DNA from: Artocarpus heterophyllus
Lineage: Eukaryota; Streptophyta; Magnoliopsida; Rosales; Moraceae
NCBI GenBank assembly: GCA_025403435.1
Contig: CM046350.1
Location: 30,223,346-30,287,345, forward strand
Direction: 5' to 3'
Length of the DNA stretch: 64,000 bases
Shown here: positions 1-13,250 of the stretch, piece after piece
Position numbering within the stretch: the stretch's first letter is position 1
How the letters are laid out: each line of letters starts with the position of its first letter
Position numbers and translations under genes: made by a program
Notes under the pieces: model-generated
Told to the model about the DNA's origin: nothing
Database searches by the model: none
Seen by the model: only the letters and a program-made list of their open reading frames with translations

Positions 1-172
1 TTTTATAACTTAACATTGTTAAAAATAACATTGCTTAATTTATTCCATATCATAATTTATTCAATTATACTTTAAAATAATCATGAACTTATTTTAATAA
101 AATAGACATACCAAGTTGTAAAATCATAACTTATAAAAACATCACATCACTTAAAAGTTACATACTTCCACA

Positions 173-367
173 GTTTGGCAGGCCGAACTTGGGACTTTGG
201 CAGGCCGAATATGATCGGCAGGCCGGAGTTTCTCAACCGGCAGGCCGGCAGAGGATTTGCAAAACTGACTTAAAAACTCATCATTGTCCGGCAGGCCAAA
301 AACGTAATTAGCAGGCTAAACTTCTGGACATCGACAGGCCAACCAAGGATGTTCGGCAGGCCGACCG
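173..367. repeat. Cluster of GGCAGGCCGA near-palindromes
   Basis: At least six copies or close variants of (T)CGGCAGGCCGA lie within 200 bases of otherwise AT-rich sequence. The arms TCGGC and GCCGA are reverse complements around a central AG. Further copies of the same host LTR lie at 2434-2486 and 7025-7092, directly beside the inserted solo LTR. Confidence 0.85.
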
Positions 368-3300
368 AGCCAAATTCCAAAAGAAAACATAATTTTTAAA
401 ACAAGACCAACTTTTCATAAAAATGAGGAAGATTAAAATTCCTTAAAATGTTAAAATGGCATATAAAACCATAGTTCAAATATTCTTAAAACTTAACATA
501 AAAATAATGTTCAAAATATAAAACTTGATTTAAAACATAAAATCATTCTTCTTGGCGTTCTTTCGGTTACAATTCATCATGCCTTGTGCTCACACGCCTT
601 CCCATGTCCTCCGCCTAATCCATGGCTTTCTTACCTTTATCTGCAACATGACATAAAACATGATTAAGCTAATGCTTTGTAAGCACAAATAATTCTCACA
701 ATTTAAAACATTACATAATCATTGTCGTCATATCATAAAAGTGCCTTAAGCACAATTTCATAGAAACATATCTTTCATTACATTGACCATTTTAAAACTT
801 ATTCCATTTTATCTTAAGGGCCCAAGTGTTACACCATGAACATCATTGTAGGCGCGCCGTCATGAGAGAAGAAGGGTAGCTAATCCCAAACCCAACATGA
901 CATCATAACATATCATTTCATAACATTGGTGTGCAACACTTATTAGGTGATACATATATACATATTTTTCATACTTTGAAACATGTCATCATCATACATA
1001 CATAACTTTAAATCATGAAAATCTTTCATAAGAAATCCTTTAAGGAAAAATAACCATAAAATCATCATGAATAACTTGTGAATATATCATCAAACCTTAT
1101 AAAACATGTCATGTTGCAGGTGAGAATGTACTTACCTTAACGCTAGCTTACTTAACCTTAATATACTTTTGGTGACGAAGCCGCGGTCTCGATGTGCTCT
1201 TTTCTTTGAGTGTTCATGCCATTTATCCATTAAAAATACAATAAAATTAATACTTATCATAAAACATTCATTCATATAACATATATATATATACATTCAT
1301 CTCATATTACAAACATAATTCATAATCATCATTGTGACAACATAAAATTATCATCACATATAAACATTATTTTCATCTCATTCATTACAAACATAAAAAT
1401 CTTTTGAAACGTTTTTGAACAATTAAATTACATATATTTTAAATTTAAAAATTCATACAACATATTATCATTTCATCATCAATAAAAATCATTTAATCAT
1501 ATAAAACATTTCATAAAATGAAAATCTAAAAAAAAACCAACATTGTTTAAACAATTTTCTTGACGAAACCTCGTGAAATTTCATAACATAAAAAAAACAC
1601 TCATCATACATTATACATGCATATTCTTAACATCTTTCATGAAAAACATCATTCATTTACCCCTTGAATAAACATTACATTTTCATGCATCATATCCAAA
1701 TAGTAATATTTTATTGCGAAGGGTAGAAGATAGAAAATTCATATTTTATCATAAAAACAACGAAATGACATGAAATTTGGAAAAACATTACATAATACAT
1801 ACGTGAACATCATATTAAAAATCAAAGCAAAAATACAATACCTAGAGAAAGATATTGTAGACTAATTGAGGAGGAGAATTTCTTTTCGAAAACACAAAAA
1901 AAAACTGAGTTCTTACCTTGAAATTTCTTCTCAAAACCCTTGATTTCTACCAATGAAATTTAGATTTTTCTTTCAATTTCTTGCAGAGAATTTTAGAGAG
2001 AGAGAAAAAAGGAATTCGTGAAGAAGAGAAGAGAGAGAGAATCAGAAAAATGTCTCAGATAGTGAATGAGAGGAGAAAGTAACGTGTGAGGAAAAGAGTC
2101 GTTAAAATTTTTAACGTAACAAGCATAATGAAATTCATTACTCTCCATTAAGTAAGAATTTCTGACTGTTTGACAGCCCAAGGTGTGAAGGAAGGAGAGA
2201 AAAAAAAAAGAAAGCCAAACAAATCATCACATCTTACCATATTTTGCCCTCTTAAAATAGGAAACCATTTAAAATAACACAAATCAATGCGAAGTCAAAC
2301 CTTTTTATTTTCCTTAACTGATAAAACATTCCATTATTGTGCCAATTAATCATAATAAATCACCCATTTAATGTAATTATCTCAGCCATAAATTTGGAGA
2401 GATTTCTACTGACTGCTCGTCAGCTGTGTTTGGCCTATCGATTTTCCCTTTCGGCCTACCGGTTCCACCAAGTTCGGCCTGCTGATGGTTTCCTTCTGTA
2501 ACGACCCGCCCTTACGTGGCCGTCACTTAACTTAAACATCATCATAAACTTAAACTTACTTACCATTAAGGTAGAGAAATTTAGGATAATTTTTTTTTCC
2601 AATATATATATGGATTCTTACTGAGGAATCCTTAACATGAAACCTTAGAGGAAATAATAACTATTTTTCAAATCTTAATAACAAACGAATTCTTTTTGAT
2701 AAAGAATTCTTAACATATAACCTTAAAAGATATAATAATCATTTCTCAAAACTTCGTTGCGTAAGCCTAACGTAATACATAAAATTCTCAAACGTGATAA
2801 TAGCGTAATAATAAGCATTACGTCTTAACATAGTTGTAATTTCTAAAAGCATGATCCTTTACATAATTCATAACATTAATCTCTTGAAACATAACCATAG
2901 TAATTTTCTTGAACTTTTCCTTTTTAACATAAGAGTAATTATTTAGCAACTATTACTTTAAAGACATTTCTCAATTTAAATACAACCATTCTCAAGATAA
3001 TTTTAAATTAAATAATAAATAAAATCTCATTTAAATGCTCTTTAAAACTTTATTAGCAATTATTTATATATTTTACTTATAATTTTAACATCTTAAAAAT
3101 AACATTGTATTCTCTTAAGAGTTAACCTTTTTAAACTTAACAAAACATAATTTCTTACAACTTAAACTTTTAAGCTTAAGTTACTAATTTCTTAAAGCTT
3201 TTCTTTAAGACTTTCATAATAACTTCATAAAAACATATCCATAACTTCATTTCTTAACTTAATGTAAAACTCCAATAATCCTTTGCAATTCCAAATAAAC

Positions 3301-4261
3301 TTATAATTTTCTTTCCTATAAATTCCATGCATTTGTTGCATCGTTTATTGCAACATCTTTAAACTTTGAAATCCTCTGAACCAAGGTTGCGTAATCACAA
3401 GCTCGGTTTTTAAAACATAATTACGTAAATTATTTACTTATTCATATGCACATAAATTTTCGTAAGGTGTAAACGTACGAAATTTTGTAAAATAAAACAT
3501 GCATAAATTCATAAAATACTAATGCGAAAATATTACATTGCGTAAGCGGTATCCATTCCCATCTTCACCATTCGTCCGCCGCTCACCACTGCCCATCAAG
3601 TGTCGCTGATAGGTTTTTTTTACCTACAGCATGAACATACTTAAATGAGCTTTCGCTCAGCAAGTAGGAAATTAACCTCGCAAAACATAATTAAAAATCA
3701 CTTTGATAAAAATATGCATGAGCATTTTATGCTTGCTTATCAACTTGATTTATGCTTATTTATTTAAGCTGTACATTACCTTCTTACTTTGGGCCCGAGT
3801 GATCGTACCGGTTGCGCGCGAGTCTTGGGAAGTTAGGGTTCGCGAGGTTCCAACGACACCAAGATCATTCATTTCTTTAACATGGAGCCTCCCCGTGGGT
3901 CGGGAGGTTGGTACGACACCCCTAACTTGTCTCATAAGTTTCACTTGTTTTTATTGTGTGTATGCAGTATGACTTATCACTACATGACATCACAATTTCG
4001 TAAAGCATGCATCGTAAATCTTAATCATACATGAGTCATAAATCATTATCATACTTGACTTGAAAGTGATTAAACAATATAATTTATATATTGTATACAT
4101 CACACATTAATCATATCATCATCATCATCATCATAGCATTTCACATCATGTCATAACATAACATATCACATCATAACATATAATAGTGTAATAAATCACT
4201 GATCATACATTTTCATAAATTTTATGAAAATATTTAAAATTAATCTATTTTTAAAACTATT

Positions 4262-5626
4262 CATGCTGTAGGCGAGATTCCTACTTACCTGGACTCCGAG
4301 CTGTGCGGGTCCAGTTGCATCTCGTTGTATCCACAGTCTACGCTGCATCCTCAACAGTGCTCCTCAGACCACTATGGATGGCTAGGAATGATCCATATAG
4401 ATTTATTATTGTTGAAAACATCATTCTGGACTTCGATACTACAGTCTGAGTCACCTCGATCTGCGTGCAATCGGTACCAAATAATTTTCATCGAAGTGAA
4501 ATTAGCTCGAACAAAGATCACCATCGCGTTCAGAGCATCAAAACGAGTCGGGAGGCGGCCTCAGATCGTCGATCGGAGGTCCGGATCACGAAAACCCAAA
4601 GTGGTGTTGACCGGCCGTTGACCGGTGTTGACCGACGGTTGACCGGCCGTTGACCACGGTGATTGGCTCCGTTGGGGGCTGAGCTCGAGCCTAACCCCCC
4701 TAAGTCGACCCTTCTGAGTCCAATGGTGGTGTCAATTTTACTCAATTCGTCCTCTAACCATGCGGATCGAAGCCTGATATCGACGGAAAAAATGGAGACT
4801 TCGATCTCCTAACTCCGGCGAAGCTATTATGAAATTGACTTGGGGTTTTCGTTCCCCGTAGCTCTCTGAACATGTTGGTGGCGGTGGTACACTACGCCGT
4901 TGTGTAGAACGACGGCCTGAAACTCCTCACGGCGGCGCACAAAGGCGGAGGCCGATCGTGGTCCTCCGACGGAGTTCCCATGAAATTGAGGGTTGGGTAA
5001 GCTTCACCGTGCATCACTGAGTGTTTTGCCTCAGTCAATTTTGGGGAAGAATGTCGGGAACGATGGCGACGGTGGTTGTCACGGTGGTGGGGCGGCGTTG
5101 GCCTTTGAACTCCGGCGTACAGCCAAGCGAGGGTGCAATTGCGCTGGGCTTCTCACTCCTCATCGCCGTCTGAGTCGAACGATGGTGGCGGTGTCGATCA
5201 CCGTCGTCGGTGACGGCAAGATCGGGTGGTGGCACGGTGGTAGGAATAGGGCAGCTCTGTCGTTTTGCTACAGCTGAAATCGAGCTGGGTGATTGGTGCC
5301 GTTCTCTTCGTCCCTTCGTTCTGAGTCCGTTGACACCAAGATCGTGTCAAACGGAGGTCGGACGGAGGAGAAATCACGTCGAAAAGATTGGGCTTTTTCG
5401 CCGCTTTGGCCGGCGCGTGTGGCCTCCTCCGGTGGAGTTGTGGGTGGCACGGCACACCGTCGGACTCAGCTCGACGAGAGCTTCCCATTGGTGTGGGAGG
5501 TGTTGAAAATGGTGGCCGGATTCTTGGACCGAGTTTGAGGAGAGAGAGAGTAGAGAGAGAAAGTAGAGAGAGAAGAGGGAGCTGATCTGATTGGCTCCTT
5601 TTTTTTTTGTAGTCCACATATTTATA
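4262..5626 (-). other. Promoter, leader and CpG-rich exon-like block of solo LTR copy 1
   Basis: On the minus strand a TATAAATA-type box at 5618-5626 is followed by a CT-rich leader (about 5530-5590) and a GC-rich block open for 170 codons (5710-5198). Its wording is conserved in the other solo LTR (14450-14720): both read on from a short ATGG(A/G) start through the same sequence, but frames and stops differ. That argues for a transcribed, non-coding leader rather than a protein gene. The block ends near a GTAAGTAGGAATC splice-donor-like site (about 4281-4293, minus), followed directly by CCTACAG. Product: none recognised. Confidence 0.45.
4604..4655 (-). repeat. TTGACC cluster (W-box-like) in solo LTR copy 1
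   Basis: Five TTGACC words, alternating with CGG and CGGCCG spacers, occur within about 50 bases. The W-box core recognised by WRKY factors is TTGAC(C/T). The homologous place in solo LTR copy 2 (15370-15412) carries the same cluster in reverse complement. No WRKY binding is shown by the sequence; a simple minisatellite is equally possible. Confidence 0.5.
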
Positions 5627-7331
5627 GACAACTTTGTATCTACACAGTCTAAACTGTGTTGTGTCGGATAGATCAAATTTGATCCGTAAACTTGAAATTT
5701 TTATAGACATAACTGTACTTTTTAAAATTGTAATATTCTCATTCTTTAAAATATTACATAAATCTTAATTTTCTTGTTGTATCATTGTGTTACTAAAATA
5801 TTCATACTGACATAAAAATCATTTTCATAAATTTTATCCATACTATATGGATTTTATGATTTAATTTTGGTACAATAAACTTAGATACATTTATCTTCAA
5901 AACTGACGATTAGCTATTTTTACAACTGTATCCATATTTATACATGTGTATATATACATATGTATGTATTTTAAGAAAATGTTATATGTTTAAAACTTTG
6001 CTCAATATAAGTATTTTTATTATTTTTAACTTTTTAAAACTTTAAAATGTAATAACATATATTTCTCATTAGAAATTTTCATGTTGTAAACTTCAAATTT
6101 CATTATGAAAACAACAGTTGTAATTTTGTAAAAGTTTTGTAAATTAAATTGACTATCTAAAGTCAATTTAATTTAAAATTCCCAACTTAGCACAATTTCG
6201 TGCTTTACGGATATAACCTGAACTATTTCTCGTAAAGAGCTATTTATGGTTCCACAACTTAGTAATAGATTAACATTTGTGGATCCCATCATCGCCCTTT
6301 TTTCTTCTTTACTATTACTATGACAATTGTTATTATTATTATTGTCTTTACAATAATAATATTAAACTTTACGTAATTATTAATGTGTATAATAATTAAC
6401 CATACACATTCAAAACATTGGAATTCTTGAATTTCCAATGACTCATATAACTTGCTTAAAATTCTCATCTTACTTTATGATCTCTATAAATTTCGAGATC
6501 AATATTAGTAAAACATGTCATAAATCTTGCATACTTGAACTTGGTACTCACCATTTTCAATTTATGGTATGGAGCTCATGATCACTTTTGATTTGGGTTT
6601 CTTTTACTGAACTGACATCATATAGGAATTTTCCACATCATCATAGTAAGTTGGAAATTCCACTTGTTGTTAAGTAATCCCAATTTAAACATTCTAATTG
6701 AGATTTTTATAAAAATCATTTCTTTGGCTCGTATATGTAATCAATAAATCATAAACTTTTAATTTAGCACATTAAATAATTATTTTTAATCATTTTAATG
6801 TACTATCATAACATTACATTGTTACATGTTTCATAAATAAAGTACATAAATTTGTGCATTCACAACATTATTTATTTCTAAGGTCTTATAGCCATTAAGA
6901 CCTTCAAATTTGAGTGTAAATAAACTCAAATCTTGTCCTTTCTTAAGTACTTAGCTAAGTAATTATGAAAAAATCTTTAATTAATCATACGTATTAATTT
7001 TTAAATTTTTCCGGTCATTACACCTTCGGCCTGTCAATCTTGGCAGTCTTTTCGGCCTACCAAACTTGAAAGTCTGGCCTGCCGAACTGTCTTTAAATGC
7101 CATACTTAAGAATTTCATATCATCAATTCATCATAATTAAACGCACATTATAATTCACATGAACATTTGAGCACAACGATTCCATGCGGTCGTCACCTGT
7201 CATAAAACTTGACATAAAAAGTTAGTAACATTTAAATCATATTTCATAACATATAACATAAATTATTAATAAAATTCCTTAACATCACTAACTTAACGTG
7301 GTCTGTTACATAAAAATAGGTGGGTGTTACA

Positions 7332-8153
7332 ACATGCCTAAGAAAACTCTAAATTCCCTTGACATTGGTTGGTGGAGAAAGCTTTTCAACAAATGAAATC
7401 TTTCGCCGGTCCACTTCAATGCCCTTAGAAGAGATTCCATGACCCAAGACAATTTTCTCTTACACCATGAAGTGACATTTTTCACAACATTGCAAGGCAA
7501 GAGAGATATTATGCAGACAATGATCAAAAAAGGATCAAAACACCAAAAAATATCAAGAAATACATCCATGATCTCTTCCACCATATCCAAAAAAATAGCC
7601 ATCATACACTTATAGAAAGTGGCGGGAGCATTACACAACCCAAAAGGCATTCTCCAGAAAGCAAATATACCATATAAGCAAGTGAAAGTGGTCTTCTCTT
7701 AATCATTGGGACCAAGGGCAATTTAGTTGTAACCTAAGTAGCCACAAGAAAGTAATATAAGAATACCTACCAAAGTGATCCAACATTAGGACAATGCATG
7801 GGAGTGGGAAGTGATCTTTTCTTGTAGCCTTATTCAACTTCCAGTAGCCAATACAAACCTACCAACTAGTAACCATCCTAGTGGGAATCAACTTATTGTT
7901 CTCATTTTTCACCACTATCATACTCCCTTTCTTTGGAACAACTTGAACGAGGCTTTACCCACAAACTATCAAAAATGCCATAGATAATACCGGCTTTTAA
8001 CCACTTAAGAACTTTTGCTCTAACTACCTCTTTCATTGCTAGATTAAGCCTATGTCGGTACTCCACTGTTGGCTTGTAATCTTCCTTCATGAGGATCTTG
8101 TGCATGCAAATGTTAGGGCTTATCCCCTTGATGTTAGGATTGGACCATCCCAA
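7332..8153 (-). pseudogene. Athila-like reverse transcriptase, inactivated and truncated
   Basis: Two open stretches on the minus strand spell the N-terminal and central parts of a Ty3/gypsy reverse transcriptase. The first (8153-7902) has the ISPNICMHKIL and LKWLKAGIIY signatures typical of the Athila lineage. The second (7650-7332) has MPFGLCNAPATF and VEEIMDVFLD. The catalytic FMDD-type motif reads FLDI, so the second aspartate is lost. A frame change follows immediately, and the bridge at 7651-7901 contains stops. The reading stops near the SFLGH-type motif, exactly where the long LTR begins at 7331. RNase H and integrase would lie beyond that insertion, outside the window. It is one frame set with the protease and gag remnants to its right. 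Confidence 0.85.
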
Positions 8154-8882
8154 AGCAAACTAATGCTTCCTCAAGATATGAAGAAGCTTGTCTTCCTCAT
8201 CTTGAGTCAATAATGTGGAGATGATCATTGGAAATGTAGAATTTCTCCCAAGAAGAGTTTCCTCCGAAGCCATCACGTCACTCTCTTTGCTTAAGAGTCT
8301 AGTAAAGTGATCCTCCAAATGGTCATGAGATGCCACTTCTTCTATGAACCCCTTGACATACTCATCAATTACATCAATATGGTGGCAAGTATGTGATTCT
8401 TCTAGGAACTTCATTGAATTATAGATGTTGAATTGAACTTCCTCATAATTAACTCGAAGAGTCAATGCACCCTGTGAACATCAATGAGGGCACATCTGGT
8501 GCCTATAAATGGTCTCCCAAGGATCAACGGAACCTCACAATCCTCCTCCATGTCCAAAATAACAAAGTCAACAAGGAAGATAAAATTGCCTACCTTGACC
8601 AAGACATCTTCAATTATCCCCTTTTGGATAGGTAAGGGATCTATCGGCAAGTTGTAGAGTGAATTTTGTAGGCTTGACCTTGCCAGTCCTGAACTTCCAG
8701 TATATCAAGAGAGGCATAAGACTAATACTAGCCCCAAGATTGCATAATGCCTTCTCAAATGCTGACCCTCCAATAACACAAGGTATGGTGAAGCTACCTA
8801 GATCCTTCAACTTTTGTGGTAGCTTGTGTTGGAAAATAGTGCTACATTTCTCAAAGAGATTCATGGTTTCATGACCCTCCAA
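8154..8882 (-). pseudogene. Athila-like aspartic protease and linker, decayed
   Basis: Read from 8882 downward, the frame first gives the protease entry region: FTIPCVIGG followed by NLGASISLMP. Functional family members have an aspartate at the first position of that LGAS motif; here it is asparagine, so the protease is presumably dead. A frame shift near 8640 leads to the flap and distal part, [19 protein letters not shown] (8462-8650). The next stretch (8160-8465) is the acidic linker between protease and reverse transcriptase. Neighbours on the same strand are gag (upstream, higher coordinates) and RT (downstream). Confidence 0.8.
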
Positions 8883-9599
8883 CCTTCTCTATTTCAACAT
8901 CACCTCCTTCATGAACTTGACATAATATGGCATTTATTCTAGAGCATCAACAAAAGGAACATTGATATGATTCTTCTTAAAGATATCTAAGAACTTGAAA
9001 AATTATCTAATTTCTTCTTTTGAAATCTTTGAGGAAATCCAAAAGTAGTGTGGTTATGATAGACGGGTTATCTATAACAGAAATAGATTTTGGGTTCATG
9101 CTTTACTTTAGTAGCTTCATTTCTTGACTTGATGGTGTCTTTGATATGGAAAAATTAGCCTTATCTTCTAGAAGCTTAGGCCATGGTATTTCCTTATCAT
9201 TCCAAAGCGTGATAGCCTTGCAATCCTTTTTAGAATTAGTTTATGTGTTGCTAAGAAACTTGCCGACTTGTTGGTTGTTGAGGGCTTAGGCCAATTGCCC
9301 AACTTACATCTTAATATTCTTCACCGATGCCTTCAAGTTGCCAAGATTAGTGCCCAAATTACTAATGAACTCTCCCATACTATTCATCCTTTGCTTATGC
9401 TTGTTAAACCTCCCCCTTAATTCACCCATGAAAGTTCCTAACATATCTTCCAAAGAAGGCTCTTTTCAACTACTCCGTGCTCATAGCTTGGTTATGGTTG
9501 CAAGACATTCTTCATGTAGCCATAGGAGAATTTTTTTATGATTTTGAATGCCTTGATAGCAGTGAGTAAGCATAGGTTGTTTTGGAAGTTGAAATTTTT

Positions 9600-10555
9600 C
9601 TTGTTGATGAATTAAACTTCCTTTTGATTTCCTTCAACCCCTAAAAATGAAGCATTAGCTATGGCAGCAAATTCCATGCTTAATGATGATGATGATGATA
9701 AAGCTTGCTCAATAGACAAGGCAGAGATTTGATTTGACAATGCTAGAATTTGTGCCATGGGATCCACAATTTGTGCCATGGGATCCACATTATGAACCTC
9801 AGCCAACTTCTTTGTCATTGACCTCTCATCAGGCCATTAATAGCTATTATAAGTCATCTACTCCAATAAAGCTTGAGTTTCATTGGTAGTCTTCAACATA
9901 AAAGATCCTTCGAGAATTGCATCAACCAATGTTCTTGATTTTCGCCACTCAAACCATTATAAAATTATTGAACCAAGAATCAATCATGATATACATGGTG
10001 TGGATATTTATGAATCAATTCCTTGAATCTCTCACAAACATTATATTGAGGTTCATATTCCATTTTAACATTCCTCTTCAATTGTTGAGTCTTCGATGAA
10101 AGAATAAATATTGAGAGAAATTTCCAGGCTATCTCTACCCATGTCTCAATGCTTCTTGGTGCCAAAGATAACCACCATGCTCTTGCTTTATCCCGAAGAG
10201 AGAAAAAGAATAAGTGAAGCTAGATATGGTCTTGAGTCACCCTATTCATCTTGATGGTGTCACATATCTCTAAGAATGTTGCCAAGTGAACACTTGGATC
10301 CTCATGAGGCAACCCACTGAATTAATTTGGTTGCATCATATTTATCAAGGCCGACTTCAACTCAAAATTATTGGCATTAATAGCTTGACGTCGAACCCTA
10401 GAGTAGTTCTCGGTGACAACAGGCATAAAATAGTCACAACGGGGTCGTAGAAGAATTTCCTCCTCTTGTGCCATGACAACAAGATCTTGTCTTCTCTCAC
10501 CCCAAATTCTACGAAGTATCCTTTCAATGTTTGGATCCAATGGCCAGAGATCAAA
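9600..10555 (-). pseudogene. Athila-like gag remnants
   Basis: Broken minus-strand frames at 10540-10322, 10165-9980 and 9818-9612 carry gag-like wording. The first starts MDPNIERILRRIWGERR, is followed by a Q/N-rich end, and stops just before the nucleocapsid-type region. A piece corresponding to WVEIAWKFLS and another with the serine-rich linker follow. Frame shifts and stops separate them. A 21-bp direct duplication (about 9752-9788, the phrase VDPMAQI twice in translation) is visible. The region 8883-9600 continues the decayed gag-protease link without a readable frame. Confidence 0.6.
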
Positions 10556-12145
10556 TTTCCTTGCTCTTCATATCAACTACAAAGGTCAATCAAAAACAAA
10601 ATTTATAGTAAAAGAATTCAAAATAAAAGTCTAAATTAAAATGAAGCACTTAAGTACAATAGCAATAATTTCAATCCCCAAAAACAAAGCCAAAACTTAG
10701 TCACATGCAAGTACACATGATCACAAGTAATATATTAGGAGTAGAGTATCGTTTTCCTTGGGGATTGAATTACCAAAATTTTACTATCAATTGCAGTTTA
10801 TGCACTCCTAACTTTATCTAGACAATATTGAATTTAATAGCAAATTTAATTAAAAATAAAAAATTAAAATTAGGATAAAGAAATTAAACTCAATAAACAA
10901 AGCAAACTAAATTGAACGATGATGGAATGGGCCTAAAGAAACTATTTCATCAAGTTTCCATTATTATTGGTAATTGCCTAGACTAATAACAAATTAATCT
11001 CCTAGATTTACTAGCGTAGAACTCTCATATATCCTAATTTTTCTTTTCCCAAAGACTGAATTGAAAATTAACTAAAGTAATTAATTTCCATATTCCCATT
11101 TAAAATCAATTATTAAGTTCTCATTAAGCAAGTTTAATAATTAGCCACAAAGTAAAACATAAGTCTCCTAACTCTACAATTTTCTAGGTTGTATTTCCTA
11201 AACTTACATTTATTGCTCTCCTTTCTCAAGTGCTAATCCTAAATGCAAAACCAAATAATTAGTGATCAATCAATTAAAGGCATTGTACTCAAGGAAATAC
11301 AAATAAATAGAAAATGGAAATTAACTTGCATTAATCCATGGCAATAAACCAAACATAATATCAACATTAGGTCCATAACTCTCTAGACTAAGAAATTTAG
11401 TTACAGATAATTACAAATAAAACTAAAAACACAAATTAAAAAATTAAAAAGGAATCCATAGCAATTTACAAGAAATTCAAAGAAAATAGAGAGTAAAGAA
11501 GTAAACTAATGTGGAGTTTCAGGATGATCTTCAAACTTCTATTCTCCTCCTCCTTTGAGCTTCAAGGTGGTTGCTACTTCTTCTCCAAAATTATTACAAA
11601 AGCCCTTGCACAAAACCATAGAAGGGAATTTATATGCCTCCAAAGCCCTAAGGGAAATTCTCTTTAAATCAGCTTCAAAATCAACAAAGAGTAGGGGGCG
11701 CGACCCACGGGCCTTTAAAACTCTAACACTGGGGCACACAAGTGGCACGCTCATGGCCACATGCTTCTGTTTTCGACCGATTTGATGCCTAAATTCGTGT
11801 AGCCATAGGATTAGTTGGTGTGGGGATGCTAGCAAACTATGACTCCATGCTAGGGGTGAGCTCTTTTGGCGCTTGGGCGCGAATTCCTATTCATTCAAGT
11901 CTCTAAAATGCTCACTTTATCCTACAAAAACAAATAAGATAAAATAAAATAAACTAGATATAAAACTAAAAATTAAAAAAACTAAACTAAACAAAGGAAA
12001 ATAAAATAAGATAAAGTGAAATAAAATAAAATATAATAAAAAGACACAATTAACTAGTTTTTACTTAAACTGAATTAAAAACATAAAATAAAAGCTATCA
12101 ATTTACTCAAAAACTAACCAAATATATAAGTTGGGATCACTAATA
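10556..12145 (-). other. Leader and probable LTR remnant of the Athila-like element
   Basis: This AT-rich stretch lies just upstream (minus strand) of the gag remnants, where leader and 5' LTR are expected. It contains the short GC-rich block at 11690-11770 typical of such LTR interiors. I could not find a clear tRNA-Asp primer site, terminal TG/CA or target duplication, so boundaries are estimates. Confidence 0.35.
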
Positions 12146-13250
12146 AATTCATTCTATTAGGTATGCTTTTTTAATTATGTTTGAATTTTAATTTTGATGT
12201 GGATAATTGAATAAATTAAGAAATTTTATTAAATTTGATGTGATTATGTGATGAATATGTGATATGTATAATATGCGGGTTATGTGATATGTGATTATGA
12301 GTTATGTTTATATTTGAATATGTAATTTTGTGTAATAGTTTTATTATTTGTTAATTTTGGTTATGTGTAATATGTGATTATGTTAATATTTTTAATTGAA
12401 TATGTGATTAAGTATAATATGTTATGTTATGTTATTTGTTAATTTTAGTTGTGTACAATATGTTATTATGTTAATATGTTAGATTGGATCTGTGATTATG
12501 TGTAATATGTTATTTGGTTTTGTTTGGAATTAAAAAAAAAGTAAAGTTTTAATGTGGATTAAATTTTAATAAATATTATTAACTAATACTAATAATAATT
12601 ATTAACAATTAATACATAATAATAATTTTATGTTGAGTGGTTTATAATTTTTAATTTATGAAACATAAAATAATAGTAGTAGTAGTAGTAGTAATAATAA
12701 TGTGTAAAAATTATAAATAATAATAATTAATTAGTTAAGTGGTATATAATTAATAATTTAAAAACACAAAAATCTTAATAGATAACAATTATTAAGTAAT
12801 AGTAATTAATTAGTTAAGTGGTTAATAATTGCTAATTTATTCAAACACAAAATAATAATAAGAATTAGCAATTAATAATCAATAATTTATTAAATATAAA
12901 AAATAGTAATAATTAATTTGGTGATGGCTTTATAATTACAAATTTATTAAACAAAAAATAATAAGAATAGTTTGATTAATTGTAACAATAAAGAATAATT
13001 AGAACAAAAAAGAATTATTGTTTCATATTTACGTATTAAAAATTAATAAGTAACAATTACAAACAATTACATAATATTGAATAAAAGTTGAGGTGAAAAT
13101 AATAAAAAAAATTTGTTAGATTTGATAAAATTGTACAATTGTGTAAAAAATGCAGTAGTACTATTTGTATTGATATTCAAGAATTTAGTGCAAACGTATT
13201 ACTAATTGTATATGTGTTGCCGTTCATATATTTCATTTCATTTTTAAAGC
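12146..13250. other. AT-rich intergenic DNA with short microsatellites
   Basis: The stretch is dominated by A/T with TTATGTG-type and AATAATTA-type runs. A (TAG)n tract lies near 12675-12693. No open frame, no terminal repeats and no RNA gene are recognisable. Confidence 0.6.

Larger units (their letters stand above)
2497..7022 (-). mobile_element. 4.5 kb solo LTR (copy 1), minus orientation
   Basis: The segment begins TGTAACGACCCGCC and ends CCGGTCATTACA on the plus strand, so it has TG...CA ends. It is flanked by a perfect 5-bp duplication CCTTC (2492-2496 and 7023-7027), which places both boundaries exactly. No gag or pol and no internal LTR pair are visible, so it reads as one unusually long solo LTR rather than a full element. 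In its own orientation it holds a TATA-like box (5618-5626), a CT-rich leader, a CpG-rich block, a TTGACC cluster, a GTAAGTAGG splice-donor-like site, and an end GGCGGGTCGTTACA. The same order is seen in the solo LTR at 14224-18058. Long LTRs with TGTAACACC-type starts are known from chromovirus (Tekay/Del-like) families; that placement is inferred. Confidence 0.85.
1..7331 (-). mobile_element. Long LTR of a Ty3/gypsy-type retrotransposon, cut by window edge and split by a solo LTR
   Basis: Read on the minus strand, an LTR-like end beginning TGTAACACCC starts at 7331. It interrupts the reverse transcriptase of the Athila-like element to its right, so it is an insertion. It runs through 7028, is split by the solo LTR at 2497-7022, and continues from 2496 to the left edge, giving at least 2.8 kb of LTR-like, AT-rich sequence without coding capacity. 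A purine/pyrimidine-rich leader (around 1960-2060) and an AAGGTAAGAA splice-donor-like site (about 1913-1922, minus) resemble the layout of the two complete solo LTRs. The other end and target duplication are outside the window, so solo LTR and full element cannot be told apart. The Ty3/gypsy assignment is inference from the termini. Confidence 0.6.

Noticed and set aside
3703..3972. 89-codon plus-strand open frame
   Set aside because: Inside solo LTR copy 1 and antisense to it; low-complexity translation, no conservation in copy 2.
5198..5710. 170-codon minus-strand open frame as a protein gene
   Set aside because: It lies in the CpG-rich leader of a solo LTR; the homologous stretch in the other solo LTR has a different frame and early stop, and no domain is visible.
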